Shown here in pieces: positions 1-9,200 of a stretch of DNA of 13,575 nt. This stretch comes from Cudoniella acicularis (taxonomy: Eukaryota > Ascomycota > Leotiomycetes > Helotiales > Helotiaceae), in NCBI GenBank assembly GCA_013054445.1, contig JAAMPI010001508.1, positions 1-13,575 of the forward strand. Direction: 5' to 3'. Both the position numbers and the translations under genes were made by a program. The notes beneath the pieces were generated by a model. That model was not told where the DNA came from. It saw only the letters and a list, made by a program, of their open reading frames with translations, and searched no databases. How positions within the stretch are numbered: the first letter of the stretch is position 1; every line of letters begins with the position of its first letter.

Positions 1-578
1 CCCACCTTCGGCTTGAAGTGCAAGTGCCGCGTAACACATACCGACATGTGTGAGCCTATTCCACGTTTGCTGTGCTTTTCCTTTCTCATTTTGAAACACG
101 AAAAGGCAAGGACTGGCGATGCTTTGTCCTGACCCGCCCTTACTGACTGTCGGTCCCCCACATCACCCGAGCTCGCGGGCGCAAAAAAGGTGGCACGCTG
201 AGGTGAAATACTCACAAACTATGAAACATCTTACACAGTCTAGCATCTCGCTACATGAAAGTGTCCCTAGAATACAAATGAAGAGATCAGTGGTGGGAAT
301 TAAGTCCTTAATTAGAATTTTGATTAGCAAATCTCTTTGATCTGCCCGATAGTGTGCCGGTTTCTTTTGCACCCGCGAGCTGAAACCAGGGAGCCAACTT
401 GTGGTGGAGTTTGGAATTCCAACATTTTGATGAATGGGTAATTTGTTCAGCGTGCAATAAATGCAGTTACTTTATAAAGATTCAACATTTTTTTGATCGT
501 GTTCAGGAATTCAATGATCACTTTCTCACTTCCTGGAACCTCCAAAAAAAAATTGTAGCCAGCGATCCGTAGCCTGAT
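1..578. other. Intergenic / 3' flank of the cupin gene, no gene seen
   Basis: No convincing coding region. The open frames here (for example 119-340) have low-complexity translations with no recognisable domain and no splice-linked partner. The right end is the 3' flank of the minus-strand cupin gene and is AT-rich with short A and T runs. I see no RNA gene or repeat structure that I can support. Confidence 0.6.
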
Positions 579-1145
579 TCAGCTTCCTGATGCCGGAACT
601 TGAAGGCCCCCATAATTCTCCCCCAATGCTTTGCCATTCACTTCAAGCTTCTGTGCATCTAACAAGATATATAACATTCGGGCCCAATTTGTCGAGCTCA
701 TATTTTCCCATGCGTGCATTGTTCCCCGCTGCACACTCATATCTCCTTGTCGCATTTCTCTTGTCTCTCCCGAATCAAGAACCAACCGTACATCTCCAAC
801 CAAAACAACTCCATAGTCCAGAGAAGTTGTTCTGTGCATTGGACTTGTAGCTCCGGGGGGCATGTCCACCATTCGCAGAACAGAACCTCCTGGAATCATG
901 ATCCCGGGCTTGTTGTCGAGATACTGAGTGTAAGTTTTGATATCTGCATTCGAACTCATATCAACGGGATTCCGATTCGTAGCGTAGCAGAGGGAGAAAA
1001 TGGCATCGTTCGGAATTTGCTCAAATGGGATGTCTTCCTGAAGTGACTTGGCAAAGATCGCCTTTCCGTTGCTGTCGTGGTCGGTGATGAAGCGCTTGGG
1101 ATGGGAAAGGCCTCGGTCGGTCTCGGGGATTTTAGGGGCGCTCAT
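579..1145 (-). CDS. Small cupin-domain protein (188 aa)
   Basis: A single-exon reading frame starting at ATG 1145 encodes a one-domain cupin. Seen: cupin motif 1 around residues 98-118, with the run MHRTTSLDYG containing His104, Asp110 and Tyr111, and then a Gly at the start of the next strand; cupin motif 2 around residues 134-148, GDMSVQRGTMHAWEN, with the metal-ligand His144. Residues 1-95 form the usual N-terminal part of this fungal cupin group and the length fits a family of about 170-200 aa. Such cupins occur in fungal secondary-metabolite and aromatic-degradation clusters, acting as metal-dependent dioxygenases, isomerases or cyclase-like proteins; which applies here is not visible. 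Motif 1 keeps only one obvious His (His-x-x-x-Ser rather than His-x-His), so metal binding may be atypical. It is divergent from the ALDH-like gene and probably shares its promoter. On the same strand a strong GTAAGT donor lies at 1345; an intron ending near 1257 would keep the frame open into this gene. That could be a 5' UTR intron or a longer N-terminus, but the 188-aa start fits the family best. Confidence 0.85.
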   Translation of the reverse strand: MSAPKIPETDRGLSHPKRFITDHDSNGKAIFAKSLQEDIPFEQIPNDAIFSLCYATNRNPVDMSSNADIKTYTQYLDNKPGIMIPGGSVLRMVDMPPGATSPMHRTTSLDYGVVLVGDVRLVLDSGETREMRQGDMSVQRGTMHAWENMSSTNWARMLYILLDAQKLEVNGKALGENYGGLQVPASGS

Positions 1146-1561
1146 TCTCGTTCTTTTTGAAATTGATAGTCCGGTGGTAGAACTTCTGTGTGTATTGGGA
1201 TGAGAATCGGTTTGGACTGGATTTTGAATTCGAATATGAAAATTATGGAAAGTGTTCTGTTGAATTCGGATCTATTTCGGGAAAGATTCACAAGGAAATG
1301 GTACGAATTTTATGATGCGGTTAAAATTCCAAAGAAAATACTTACATGGGCCTCTAGGAGAGCCTGGAGCGGATCTGTAAACACCTGAGTGCTCTTCCGC
1401 GGTCTTCGGCTCCACCTCTGGTGTGTGGCTTCCGAGTTCCTAGCTCCATAATCAGCCGAACTCCGTGCAAAGCCGATTTTTGTCACAATCTGACGACCGT
1501 GCATTATTGAAGTGATATCGAATATTTTATCTGAATTTTATTACATGTCTTTCGGCCTTCC
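1146..1561. promoter_or_regulatory. Bidirectional promoter, cupin / ALDH-like genes
   Basis: The 416-bp gap separates the divergent starts at 1145 (minus) and 1562 (plus). Seen: a CCGCGG palindrome at 1397-1402; the inverted pair TTCGGCT (1405-1411) and AGCCGAA (1454-1460); and a further AGCCGA at 1471-1476. CGG-containing inverted motifs are the general class bound by fungal Zn2Cys6 activators, so joint control of both genes is likely, but no binding protein can be named. The minus-strand GTAAGT at 1345-1340 may mark a 5' UTR intron of the cupin transcript. Confidence 0.4.
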
Positions 1562-3217
1562 ATGTCACAACGAGCCAAAATGACTTCAAGATCATACGAA
1601 GACCAACTTAAGGAATTGACTGCTACGGTCATCGACGGACGGACCAAAAACGTTCGCTACCAACAAACACAACTTCTTAACCTCCACGCAGCACTTTCAA
1701 GGAAGGAAGATGTCATATGCAGCGCCATTTCAACAGATACATCAGGGTCAAATTGTGAAGTCGCGGCCGAGTTTTTCTGGACTGCAGATGTGGTGAGGCG
1801 GCTATTCGAGTCTATAGATTTTGAGGGTGATCTCGAGAATGAGTATCTTGTGGCACGAAATAAGGATGATTTGAACCGGCGATGTGCTATTGGACTTGCT
1901 GTCATACGACCTACAACCCATACTAGGCTATACTCCATCATATCTGTGCTTGCAACCGCCGTTGCCGCTGGGAATTGCGTTCTGTTGGAGGTGAGTTATT
2001 TTTCAAGGCCTTCGTGTTTAAAACTAAGGTGTTCAGCTCGAACCCACCATTTTGGCATTGGACCCAATATTGCGAGAAGTCATCACGGAGTCGCTGGACC
2101 AGGATGCAGTCAAAATTTCCAGCAAAAAAGTCGATTTCTCCAAGCTCCCCACACATATCTTCGTTGACCAAACCAACTCTCTGTTACGAACAATCGCTGT
2201 GGTAGACAGGACCGCTAATATTGATGCTGCCGCTAACGCCATTGTTACCGCTCGCCAAAGCTTCCAAGGCAGCTCTCCATTTGCACCAGATCTGGTGATT
2301 GTCAATGAATTCGTCAAATCACGATTTATAGATTCATGCACTCAAATTGCAAGCCATATTTCGGGAATAAAGCCCCGAGAAAATGTATCATCTAATTCCA
2401 GTGCGGATGCAAAACAGGTGGTGAGAAATGCAGAGCTCAAAGGGGAAATTCTGTCCTTCGGTCTGCCAGACTTCAAAATCCTCGACATCAGAGATAGGTA
2501 TGAAATTTATCCCAATTAAAAAGGAAAAAACTTTGTCTAATTATTTATAGATCATCAAAAATTGTCAAAGAAAAGATAGGCGGCACTTTCCTACCCATTA
2601 TATCTTCCACCAGCTTGATTGACGCAGTGTCATTGATAGAGCCAAAGTATGCTCCTCAAAAGCTGATACTAAAGCCCAAGCTAATTGCTGTAGTGTCACT
2701 TTTTCAGCAGGCTACCTGTTTGCGGATCCTCCTTCTGTAAAGTTTCTCGGCCAGTACCTCGACTGCAATCTAGCATTTGCAAATCATATTCCTTTTCATC
2801 TCCTGAGTAAGTATTCAGCTTGAATAGTGAGAAAAACATCTGACAATGTCCCTAGTTGGGCCGGTGGCCCCATTATCATCAGAACCTTCATTGCCGCACA
2901 GGTATAACACAAGAATGTTTACTGATGCACGCCCCCAAGTTGTAACTCAATCCTTTGATGGCTCTTCTGAGCTGTCACAAGCCCTATCTGCAAAGTTCAA
3001 ATCCGCGGATGCTGAAAAGATCTCCTTGTACATTAGGAATTTAGCAGTTCAACACCTGAAAGCACCTAAAAGACCCCTCGGCCATGCAATTGGGTTCTTT
3101 GAGCAGGGTATTCTGACCGGGTTGGGAATTTTCCTTATTACAACTGTCGTCCCTCCGTTTGCATATGGAGGATGGACTTTCGCAAAATATTGGTATGAAA
3201 TCTATAATCGGAAGTGA
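1562..3217 (+). CDS. ALDH-like protein with lost active site and C-terminal membrane segment (5 exons, 486 aa)
   Basis: Exons 1562-1990, 2037-2497, 2551-2646, 2694-2806 and 2856-3217; the introns (46, 53, 47 and 49 bp) start GTGAG, GTATGA, GTATGC and GTAAGT, and the joined frame is uninterrupted (1461 nt). The fold is aldehyde dehydrogenase: residues 137-143 GNCVLLE match the nucleotide-binding strand, 196-200 IAVVD matches the strand after the ELGG box, 220-235 match the GQxCxAPD region, and an NHIP-like stretch lies near the C-terminal part of the fold. Key residues are missing: the cofactor-side Lys is Glu143, the ELGG Glu aligns with Asn190, and the catalytic Cys aligns with Pro224 (codon 2277-2279). 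So a classical oxidation of an aldehyde is unlikely. Residues about 451-473 form one hydrophobic segment, suggesting a tail-anchored membrane protein. From memory, fungal relatives share a SPYAPD-like run at the Cys site, so this may be a whole non-catalytic subfamily. Met7 (codon at 1580) has the better start context (A at -3). An AATAAA lies at 3317-3322. Confidence 0.85.
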
Positions 3218-3834
3218 TAGCAATCTATTTTGTACATTATTATTTCATTGGTAAATTGAAATCAGTTTCTCTGATGTTTGTTGGAGAATACAACAGGATA
3301 TTACTTTGGTACATAGAATAAAGATTCCACCGTGTTTTGGGTAACCGTCATGAATTTCTTACCATGTCCGTTGCCTATGGAAATACTTCATGTGAAATTC
3401 ATTTCTTATCGTTGATATTTTGGAGAAAGGTCCGGTTACGATTATATGTTGAATATGTCAAAGGCCACTTGAAAAGATATAAATAAACGAGATATCATTC
3501 TCCATGAACACCTTATATCATGCATCTATTTCACGAGTGTTAGGAACAACGAGAAAATCGCAAAATACTAGCAGAAAAGCCTTTTCGAATGAAACAAACA
3601 GTGTATAGTTTTAAAACTCAATATCTTAGCTACTGTGAGTAATTCAAGTCTCTGTAAGCTACGGGACCGTTAATTTAGATCGTCTTACCTTTACTCAAGT
3701 GGTATTTGAGGTGTTCAATTTAGTTCAAAGTCTTCCTATTGGACCTCCAATAATCAAGCTTTATTTTCGATCTTTTTAGTCTAATGTAACTCTTGACACG
3801 GACTCAATACAAGTAGCTTGTAATGAATTTATTG
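3218..3834. other. Convergent intergenic region, AT-rich
   Basis: The ALDH-like gene (plus) and the dioxygenase gene (minus) end facing each other. An AATAAA at 3317-3322 is a likely poly(A) signal for the former. A TTTATT on the plus strand near 3828-3833 (AATAAA on minus) lies just beyond the stop of the latter. I see no coding frame of note, RNA gene or clear repeat. Confidence 0.55.
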
Positions 3835-4796
3835 TTAAAACTGATTAGATAAATTTCCTATCGACCATTGCCCCAGGGTAAATTGCGCATTACACATGTT
3901 GGTTAACTCCCAATCTTCAGCTCCAAGCTCACCTAGAATCCCAACGTCCTCCCATGCCCCACAAAGACCTGAAACAAACATCGAACTCATCATATGGTCA
4001 TCCGTTGCCTGAGCATCTCTGTATCCCGGCAATTTCATCAACGCAGTGACTCTCCTCCTCAACTCCGGTCCCCCAGTCCTCCCTTTCATCTCCCCATCAT
4101 CGCGACCAATAAGCGCATTTTTGAACTCCTGCCTAAAGTCTAATGCCCAGGCCTCTGGAGGCGCCGCAAAACCAAAATTGTCACGATAAAGTATCATCGG
4201 TGCCCACTTATTACGATACAAATTGTGCACTGCACCCCCGGAGCCAATGAATAGGACCTTCTCACTACGTAAAGGGCGCAGACAGCTTCCAACTTTCATA
4301 TGATAGTGTGGGTCGTATCGTGCATTCATACTAATGATCGTAGTAGGCGGAGAACCGGACGGGAACATGCGAATGAGAATGAGATATGTATCGTGAATCC
4401 AGTCGAACTTTTCGTTGATGCTGGCTTTGAAACCTGATGATTTGAGCATATCACAAACACGGGATGACATTTGGAGATCGGGATTTAGAGCATAGGACTC
4501 GTATTTTTCAGGTTTGACGTAAGCCACTGGGGACTTTTCTGGTTTGGGATTGCCCGAGACTTCGATTCCATCGCCCAATACCGCCCAATGTGCTCCCTGA
4601 TTAAGATTGTTAGGGGTGTAGATTCACCAAGTTTTAGGGGTGATGAACCAACCATCATTACAACATGTTCGATGCCATTGGCGAGTGCAAGGTCACCGCA
4701 TTTTTTCCAGTAATTCGCAGACTGAGACTCTTCCCCAAGCATCATTGTTGAGCCATGGGAAAAAAAATGAACCGGTGTCAAAGTTTGAGCTGCCAT
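3835..4796 (-). CDS. LigB-type extradiol ring-cleavage dioxygenase, DODA group (2 exons, 301 aa)
   Basis: Exon 1 is 4796-4653 and exon 2 is 4596-3835. The 56-bp intron (4652-4597) has a GTTGGT donor, a CTAAC branch site and a TCAG acceptor, and splicing joins ...HVVMM to GAHWAVLGDG in frame. The protein belongs to the class III extradiol dioxygenases (LigB superfamily; relatives include plant 4,5-DOPA dioxygenase and bacterial YgiD). Visible metal or catalytic histidines: His14 in FFSHG, His51 in GAHW, His116 in the DWIHDTY run, His172 in GSGGAVHNL and His249 in DDHMMS. The lengths between them and the total size fit the family, so the enzyme is probably active. The expected reaction is O2-dependent meta-cleavage of a catechol next to the hydroxyls, giving a semialdehyde that may cyclise. 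The substrate is not determinable. The ATG at 4796 has an A at -3 and G at +4. It is divergently arranged with the small gene at 5228 across a promoter carrying a tandem repeat. Confidence 0.9.
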
Positions 4797-4964
4797 TTTG
4801 GAAAGTAGGTGAGAAATTGCGGGTAATGGAAGTTCTCCGAAGAAAAATAGTGAAAACAATTTTACAAGTTCTTGATTCGGGATGGATAGCTCAAACATCG
4901 AAAAATCACAAGTTAAACAATTACACCATTATTCAATAGTATAGGTTTCACCCGCCAAGGAACT

Positions 4965-4972
4965 CCGTACGG
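4965..4972. promoter_or_regulatory. CCG-N2-CGG palindrome, candidate Zn2Cys6 site
   Basis: CCGTACGG is a perfect 8-bp palindrome with inverted CGG triplets separated by 2 bp, lying 3 bp before the tandem repeat. Zn2Cys6 fungal regulators bind as dimers to paired CGG triplets with fixed spacing; assigning this one is inference. Confidence 0.4.
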
Positions 4973-4975
4973 AAT

Positions 4976-5014
4976 GAGTCGGAATATGGCGTCGGTATGT
5001 GGAGTCGGGATGTG
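4976..5014. repeat. 13-bp tandem repeat, three copies, GTCGG core
   Basis: Three head-to-tail units, GAGTCGGAATATG, GCGTCGGTATGTG and GAGTCGGGATGTG, occupy 4976-4988, 4989-5001 and 5002-5014. The GTCGG core is invariant and the changes fall at the second base and in the tail. The exact 13-bp phase inside a divergent promoter argues for an array of protein-binding sites rather than chance. Confidence 0.6.
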
Positions 5015-5227
5015 GGGGACAACTTAGAAAATCGCCTGCATGATCGGGTTCGATCCCAGTCTCCTCCCCCACTCCAACTCCGTCCTTGAGAAAGCTAGGA
5101 TGCGCATTTTACCTGTGCAAAAAGTGGTAAGGATGATTCTGCCCCGAAACTAACCTTCGTCTGACGTACAGTTTTGATTTTCTTTCGCCGGCTGCCATCT
5201 ATCCTCGCAGAGGAGAAGCTTGCAAAC

Positions 5228-5667
5228 ATGTCACAAACAACCACTATGACGGCGGATCCGACAAGACTCGAAATCCAGGGTGTTCTTCAAGATTACAATA
5301 TTCGTTTAACGGGGACACCGGAGGAAAGCGACTCCACGGCCGCAGCAGCATTACCGCTATTAGATCGAGTTCCGGAAGCCAACAATCCGTGGCCAAACTG
5401 GCCAGACAACTATCGCGAAGTCCCGTTGTATAGGCCAATCAATCGAAATCTGGATTTTAATGAGCGCCCTGGAGGAAGATTTGCAATGGAAAGGATCTTC
5501 ATTGCTACCATGCTACACGGGGTTTGGGTGAATGCTGTAAGACTGACAAGATCCTTGGCCATGCACTGAAGTTAAAGAGTTTACAGACTATATCACGGGC
5601 TTGGAGAATGACAGGTGGTCGATTAAATGATAAGATCTTCGAGTACAAAATTGGTGGAGAGTGGTAG
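5228..5667 (+). CDS. Small unrecognised protein (2 exons, 129 aa)
   Basis: Exon 1 is 5228-5536 and exon 2 is 5587-5667. The 50-bp intron begins GTAAGA and ends TTACAG. Without splicing the frame stops at 5567-5569 after low-quality residues; with it the protein continues ...HGVWVNA + TISRAWRMTGGRL... and ends at TAG 5665-5667. I do not recognise the family. The first 45 residues are Thr/Ser/Ala-rich; the middle has a Trp/Pro-rich run (NNPWPNWPDN, about 57-66) and a charged segment rich in Arg, Asn and Tyr; the end contains a hydrophobic stretch (RIFIATMLHGVWV) too short and polar to be a sure membrane segment. There is no signal peptide. The ATG at 5228 has A at -3; a second Met is residue 7. 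It is divergent from the dioxygenase gene and abuts the repeat island, so it could be a truncated remnant of a larger gene as well as a genuine small cluster protein. Confidence 0.5.
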
Positions 5668-6190
5668 ATGTAAAGACATAGAGATATTTAAGCAGCGTAC
5701 GTATTATACCGCTGTGCGTGTGATTTGATTTGACATAAGTGCTGGGTGCGATCTGTCAATGATAACACCAAGCAGCAGGTAGAAGCTTGGTGTTTGACTG
5801 TAAGATTATGTTCTTCCGAGTATATTTTAATAGGATGTTTTAATCTTCGTGTCTGGTTCCTTTAATAAGTTCTAAGGTAATAGATACTAAGAACTCTCTT
5901 TAGAAACTTTCTTTTTATAACTCTTTTCTGTCAAAATACTCTTTAAAATTTCAATTAGTAGCTTTATTCTAGTAAAGACCTTCTGCTCCTAGTATTAATT
6001 AGAATAACTAGGTATCTATTTATCTTAATAATAGAAGAGTAGAACTTAGCTTAGGGTTCTCTCTTGTTTAAGCGTATAGGCTACTACGTAATCTGTATAT
6101 CTCTTAACCTATAACCTCGGACCTATCTCTAGAAATCCGCTTTTTTATAGCATAAATATTTTTCGGCCACCTAATCTCAACCCGATCAGG
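5668..6190. other. AT-rich left edge of repeat island
   Basis: From about 5820 to 6180 the sequence becomes strongly AT-rich with many TA steps (runs such as TATTTATCTTAATAATAG) and has no reading frame of note. This contrasts with the GC-richer degraded genes that follow. Strong TA enrichment and loss of CpA is the expected end product of RIP, so this is probably an eroded part of the same or an older element. No terminal repeat or target duplication could be identified at the edge. Confidence 0.45.
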
Positions 6191-6239
6191 GGTGCCGCAC
6201 GGACCATTCCGTCATGAATATTCTTTCATAAATACGGGA

Positions 6240-9200
6240 ACCCCACGGGGCCGCCCTGTAGCCTTACAGCCCTACGGCGGCTCGACGGGACTGCGGAGCC
6301 TTGGGGGAGTCATGGCAGCGAGCTTTTCGTATCTCCAGGCCTATGGCGCTATCCAGTCTTCACGTGCTGCCTCTGCAACAGCTGCCTCACTCGGTCGAAG
6401 TATGGCCTGGAAGTGCACGTGTCGAAGGAGCACAAGCAAAAGCCGGCGCAGCAGGTCGAAGGTAGCTCGTAGCGGAAGTGCACTGTCCAGACCTTCTTCG
6501 CCGAGAAGCAGCACATCCGGTATTTTGTGGTGGGTGATGCTAAAGGAACCTCAGGAGCCTTAGACGCTGGCACAAAAAGCTTGGATTCAGGAGAGGCAGA
6601 CTTCTTCAGGCAGCTTGACGAGGACGCAGACATTGTAGAAGAGGATGCCAAAGCAGAAGCCAATATCGTTTATGGCTTTGACAGCCACAGATCTGCTATA
6701 GTGCCGTGGCTGAGACAGACAGGCATCGAGGAGCACACGTGGGGCTTGAAGAAGGACGAGATACATGCCTCTCATGTAGTACCGACGGATGCCGGGAGCG
6801 AGCCCGAGCTCTTATTAATGCTAGATGTTATAGACGAGAAGATCCTAACCTATCGAGACGTTGATTTGTATATAGATCACGTACCGCGGCTCTTACTCCG
6901 AATTCAAGTAGGCCTAGCACCTGCTATACGACGAGCTGATACTTGGGGTCTAGAGCCTTCCGCAGATATGTGCTTAGGCTCTGAAGGACAACCTGGACGC
7001 CGATGCCTTCGGCTAGTTCTTTAGCCAGCACCGGGAGAATGCTAAGCTCTTGAAGCCGCTAGCGAAGTCCTTACTAAGTGTCATCCAAGACTCGAAGCCG
7101 CTGCGGGATTCGTTCCTGGAGCCGCGGATAGCACCAAAGTTTGGCGTGGGAAGGCGATTGTATAGTACGAGGCCGCTGCTGACGAGTTACTAAAGAGGCT
7201 CTTAGTCTTGACCTATATAGGCTCTAGCCAGCCTCTGCGCGAGAGCGAGCTCTTCTCTGTCACCTGGCGTAATACCCAGCGCCAGCGGAATTCAAGCACG
7301 GGCTGGTCATGCTACACACCAAGTACCCCAAAGGCTAGCAGCAGACGGGAAAGTTCAAGGATAATATCCGGTTCTTGCCTGCACCTGTTAGGGACCTCTT
7401 GCTCGACTACTTGGCGGTTGTCATCCCGCTCCGCCAAGTCTTCCTCCGCTATTCCGCCCCGCATGCTGTATATCCCCGTACTTGTAGTGGAAAGGCGGTA
7501 GGATCTAGGCTGACAATCGGCTTATGCGGTGCATAGAGTAGGCGTGCACTCGGGCTGGCACCCCCCAGCTACACATTACCATACCGACTGGCGGCAGATG
7601 ACGGTCAACATCGTCAAGACCAAGCAGCGGAACCATAGTATGCGGACTGTTAACCGCGCCTATGCAAACCAGCACAATGCCAGATTTAGTAACGTGTGGG
7701 ATGGCCTTATCCGCCGGAATCTGCATGCTTCAACTCTGTGGAAGGACTTGTAGGGGCTTGACCAACTACTTGGACCTACTAGAAAGAGGAAGCGGGGCGG
7801 TGAAGATATGGGTGGTCCGTAGATACTAAAAAAGATCACTATAGGGGTCTACTGGCCGCGGGAGAAGTGGTCAGCTGCGGCTCTGTTGAAGAGAGCTAGA
7901 AAGCTATATCGGGATGATGCGTTGTAGTAGAAGTCTATAGCACAGGAACGGACTATGGCCACTGTCATGTCATAGACCGAGCAAGTAGTAATCATCCTGG
8001 CTACTGGCGAGGGGAAGAGCCTGCTGTTCATACTGCCTTATGTCCTACTTGATACTAGAGTTACGATTCTGGTTTTGCCGCGAGGGGATCTGCTCCGCCG
8101 AGTCTAGGAGTTAAGGATCGAATACTGAGTATAGGCGCCTAGCGAGCTATGGGACTCTCCCTTAGTGTTTGTGACCGTTAAGGCCGTATGTACGGAGTAG
8201 TTTCGGACTTACGCTTGTCACGGTTCTGGTTTTATAGCTAGTTTGGTAGCTAGTTTCATAGCTGGTGGCTGATACAGTGGCTGTCACGTGGGTTATTTGA
8301 GGTTGAGGATATATATCGCACCGAGGCCTTACCTCCTTTCTTCCTTATTTGTTGTTCTAAGTAATAGAGTAATGTTTAGTTCCGACTACTCGAAGTGCCC
8401 TGTGACAACGCTCACCGGCTCGCGGCTACGCAAGACCTCGGCCGTATTGTGTTTAATAAGGCTCACTTGACTATCACGCGTCCGACTATCGCTAGGCTAT
8501 AGTCGACCTGGCCCTGATCCGCAACGTCCGCACGTAGTTTGTCTACTCGACAGCTACACTGCCACCGACAATACAAGCTACGTTTGTAGAGCAGAATAAA
8601 TTAGTAAATCCTAAAGTGATCCGGGCATCGACAAACGGGCGAAATATGTTCTATATAGTGTAGCGGGCCACTAGGCTAGGGAGTCTGCTCGAAGAAGGCG
8701 CGCGGAGGGCTAGGGATGCTTGGTAGGCGAGCGGGCTGCTTGACTAAACTCGAGACAAGATTATCCTCTACGTCCGAACGAGGGACGAGGCTAAAGAGCT
8801 GGCTGAGCTACTTAGCTGCCTAGTCTACACTGCTTAAGTTAGTATAGCTGAGGAAAAGGAAGAGCTACTGAGAACGTGGCTTGCCACTCCCGACCAGCCG
8901 TATCTTGTGGCCACATCAGCCCTCAACGCCGGCTTTGACTACAAACACATCCGCTTGGTGATATACATCAACGAGCCAGATTCTCTTGTCAATTTTGCCT
9001 AAGAGTCTGGACGGGCTGGACGGAATTGGAAGGAGGCCTATTCAGTTGTGCTCTTACCCCCTCGATAGGAGTCGCAAGTGGCCGGTGCTATAGAGGCCGA
9101 GAAGGGGGTGCTCCACCGCTACTTGCAAGGCCAAGAGTGCCGCCGGACCTGCCTGAGCCCATACCTCGACCTTGAGTCCTAGCTTCGGCAGTGCGTCGAA

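Larger units (their letters stand above)
4797..5227. promoter_or_regulatory. Bidirectional promoter, dioxygenase / small gene
   Basis: The 431-bp gap separates divergent starts at 4796 and 5228. It contains the CCGTACGG palindrome and the 13-bp tandem repeat listed separately, a pyrimidine-rich stretch at about 5061-5080, and TGACGTAC at 5162-5169, resembling a CRE/bZIP half site. Clustered motifs of this kind suggest specific transcriptional control of both genes. No TATA box is obvious. Confidence 0.45.

Noticed and set aside
119..372. Overlapping open frames of about 70 aa on both strands
   Set aside because: No domain, low complexity, no splice partner and no coding bias that I can see.
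590..1046. Plus-strand open frames across the cupin gene
   Set aside because: They are shadows of the minus-strand cupin, which has clear domain motifs; their translations have none.
2647..2710. ALDH-like intron 3 ending at the CAG triplets 2705-2710
   Set aside because: Both acceptors break the frame (early stop or a non-homologous translation); the TAG acceptor at 2691-2693 restores the conserved GYLF and NHIP regions.
5047..5057. GGTTCGATCCC, like the B box / T arm of a tRNA
   Set aside because: The T stem does not pair over five bases, and no anticodon arm or acceptor stem fits at the required distances. At most a tRNA-derived scrap or chance.
6349..6775. Minus-strand frames opposite the OrsD segment
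   Set aside because: Shadows of the plus-strand pseudogene, without recognisable motifs.
6527..7024. 165-aa plus-strand frame as an intact gene
   Set aside because: It is one open piece of the decayed OrsD/recombinase/helicase gene; the same homology continues on both sides through stops and a frame change.
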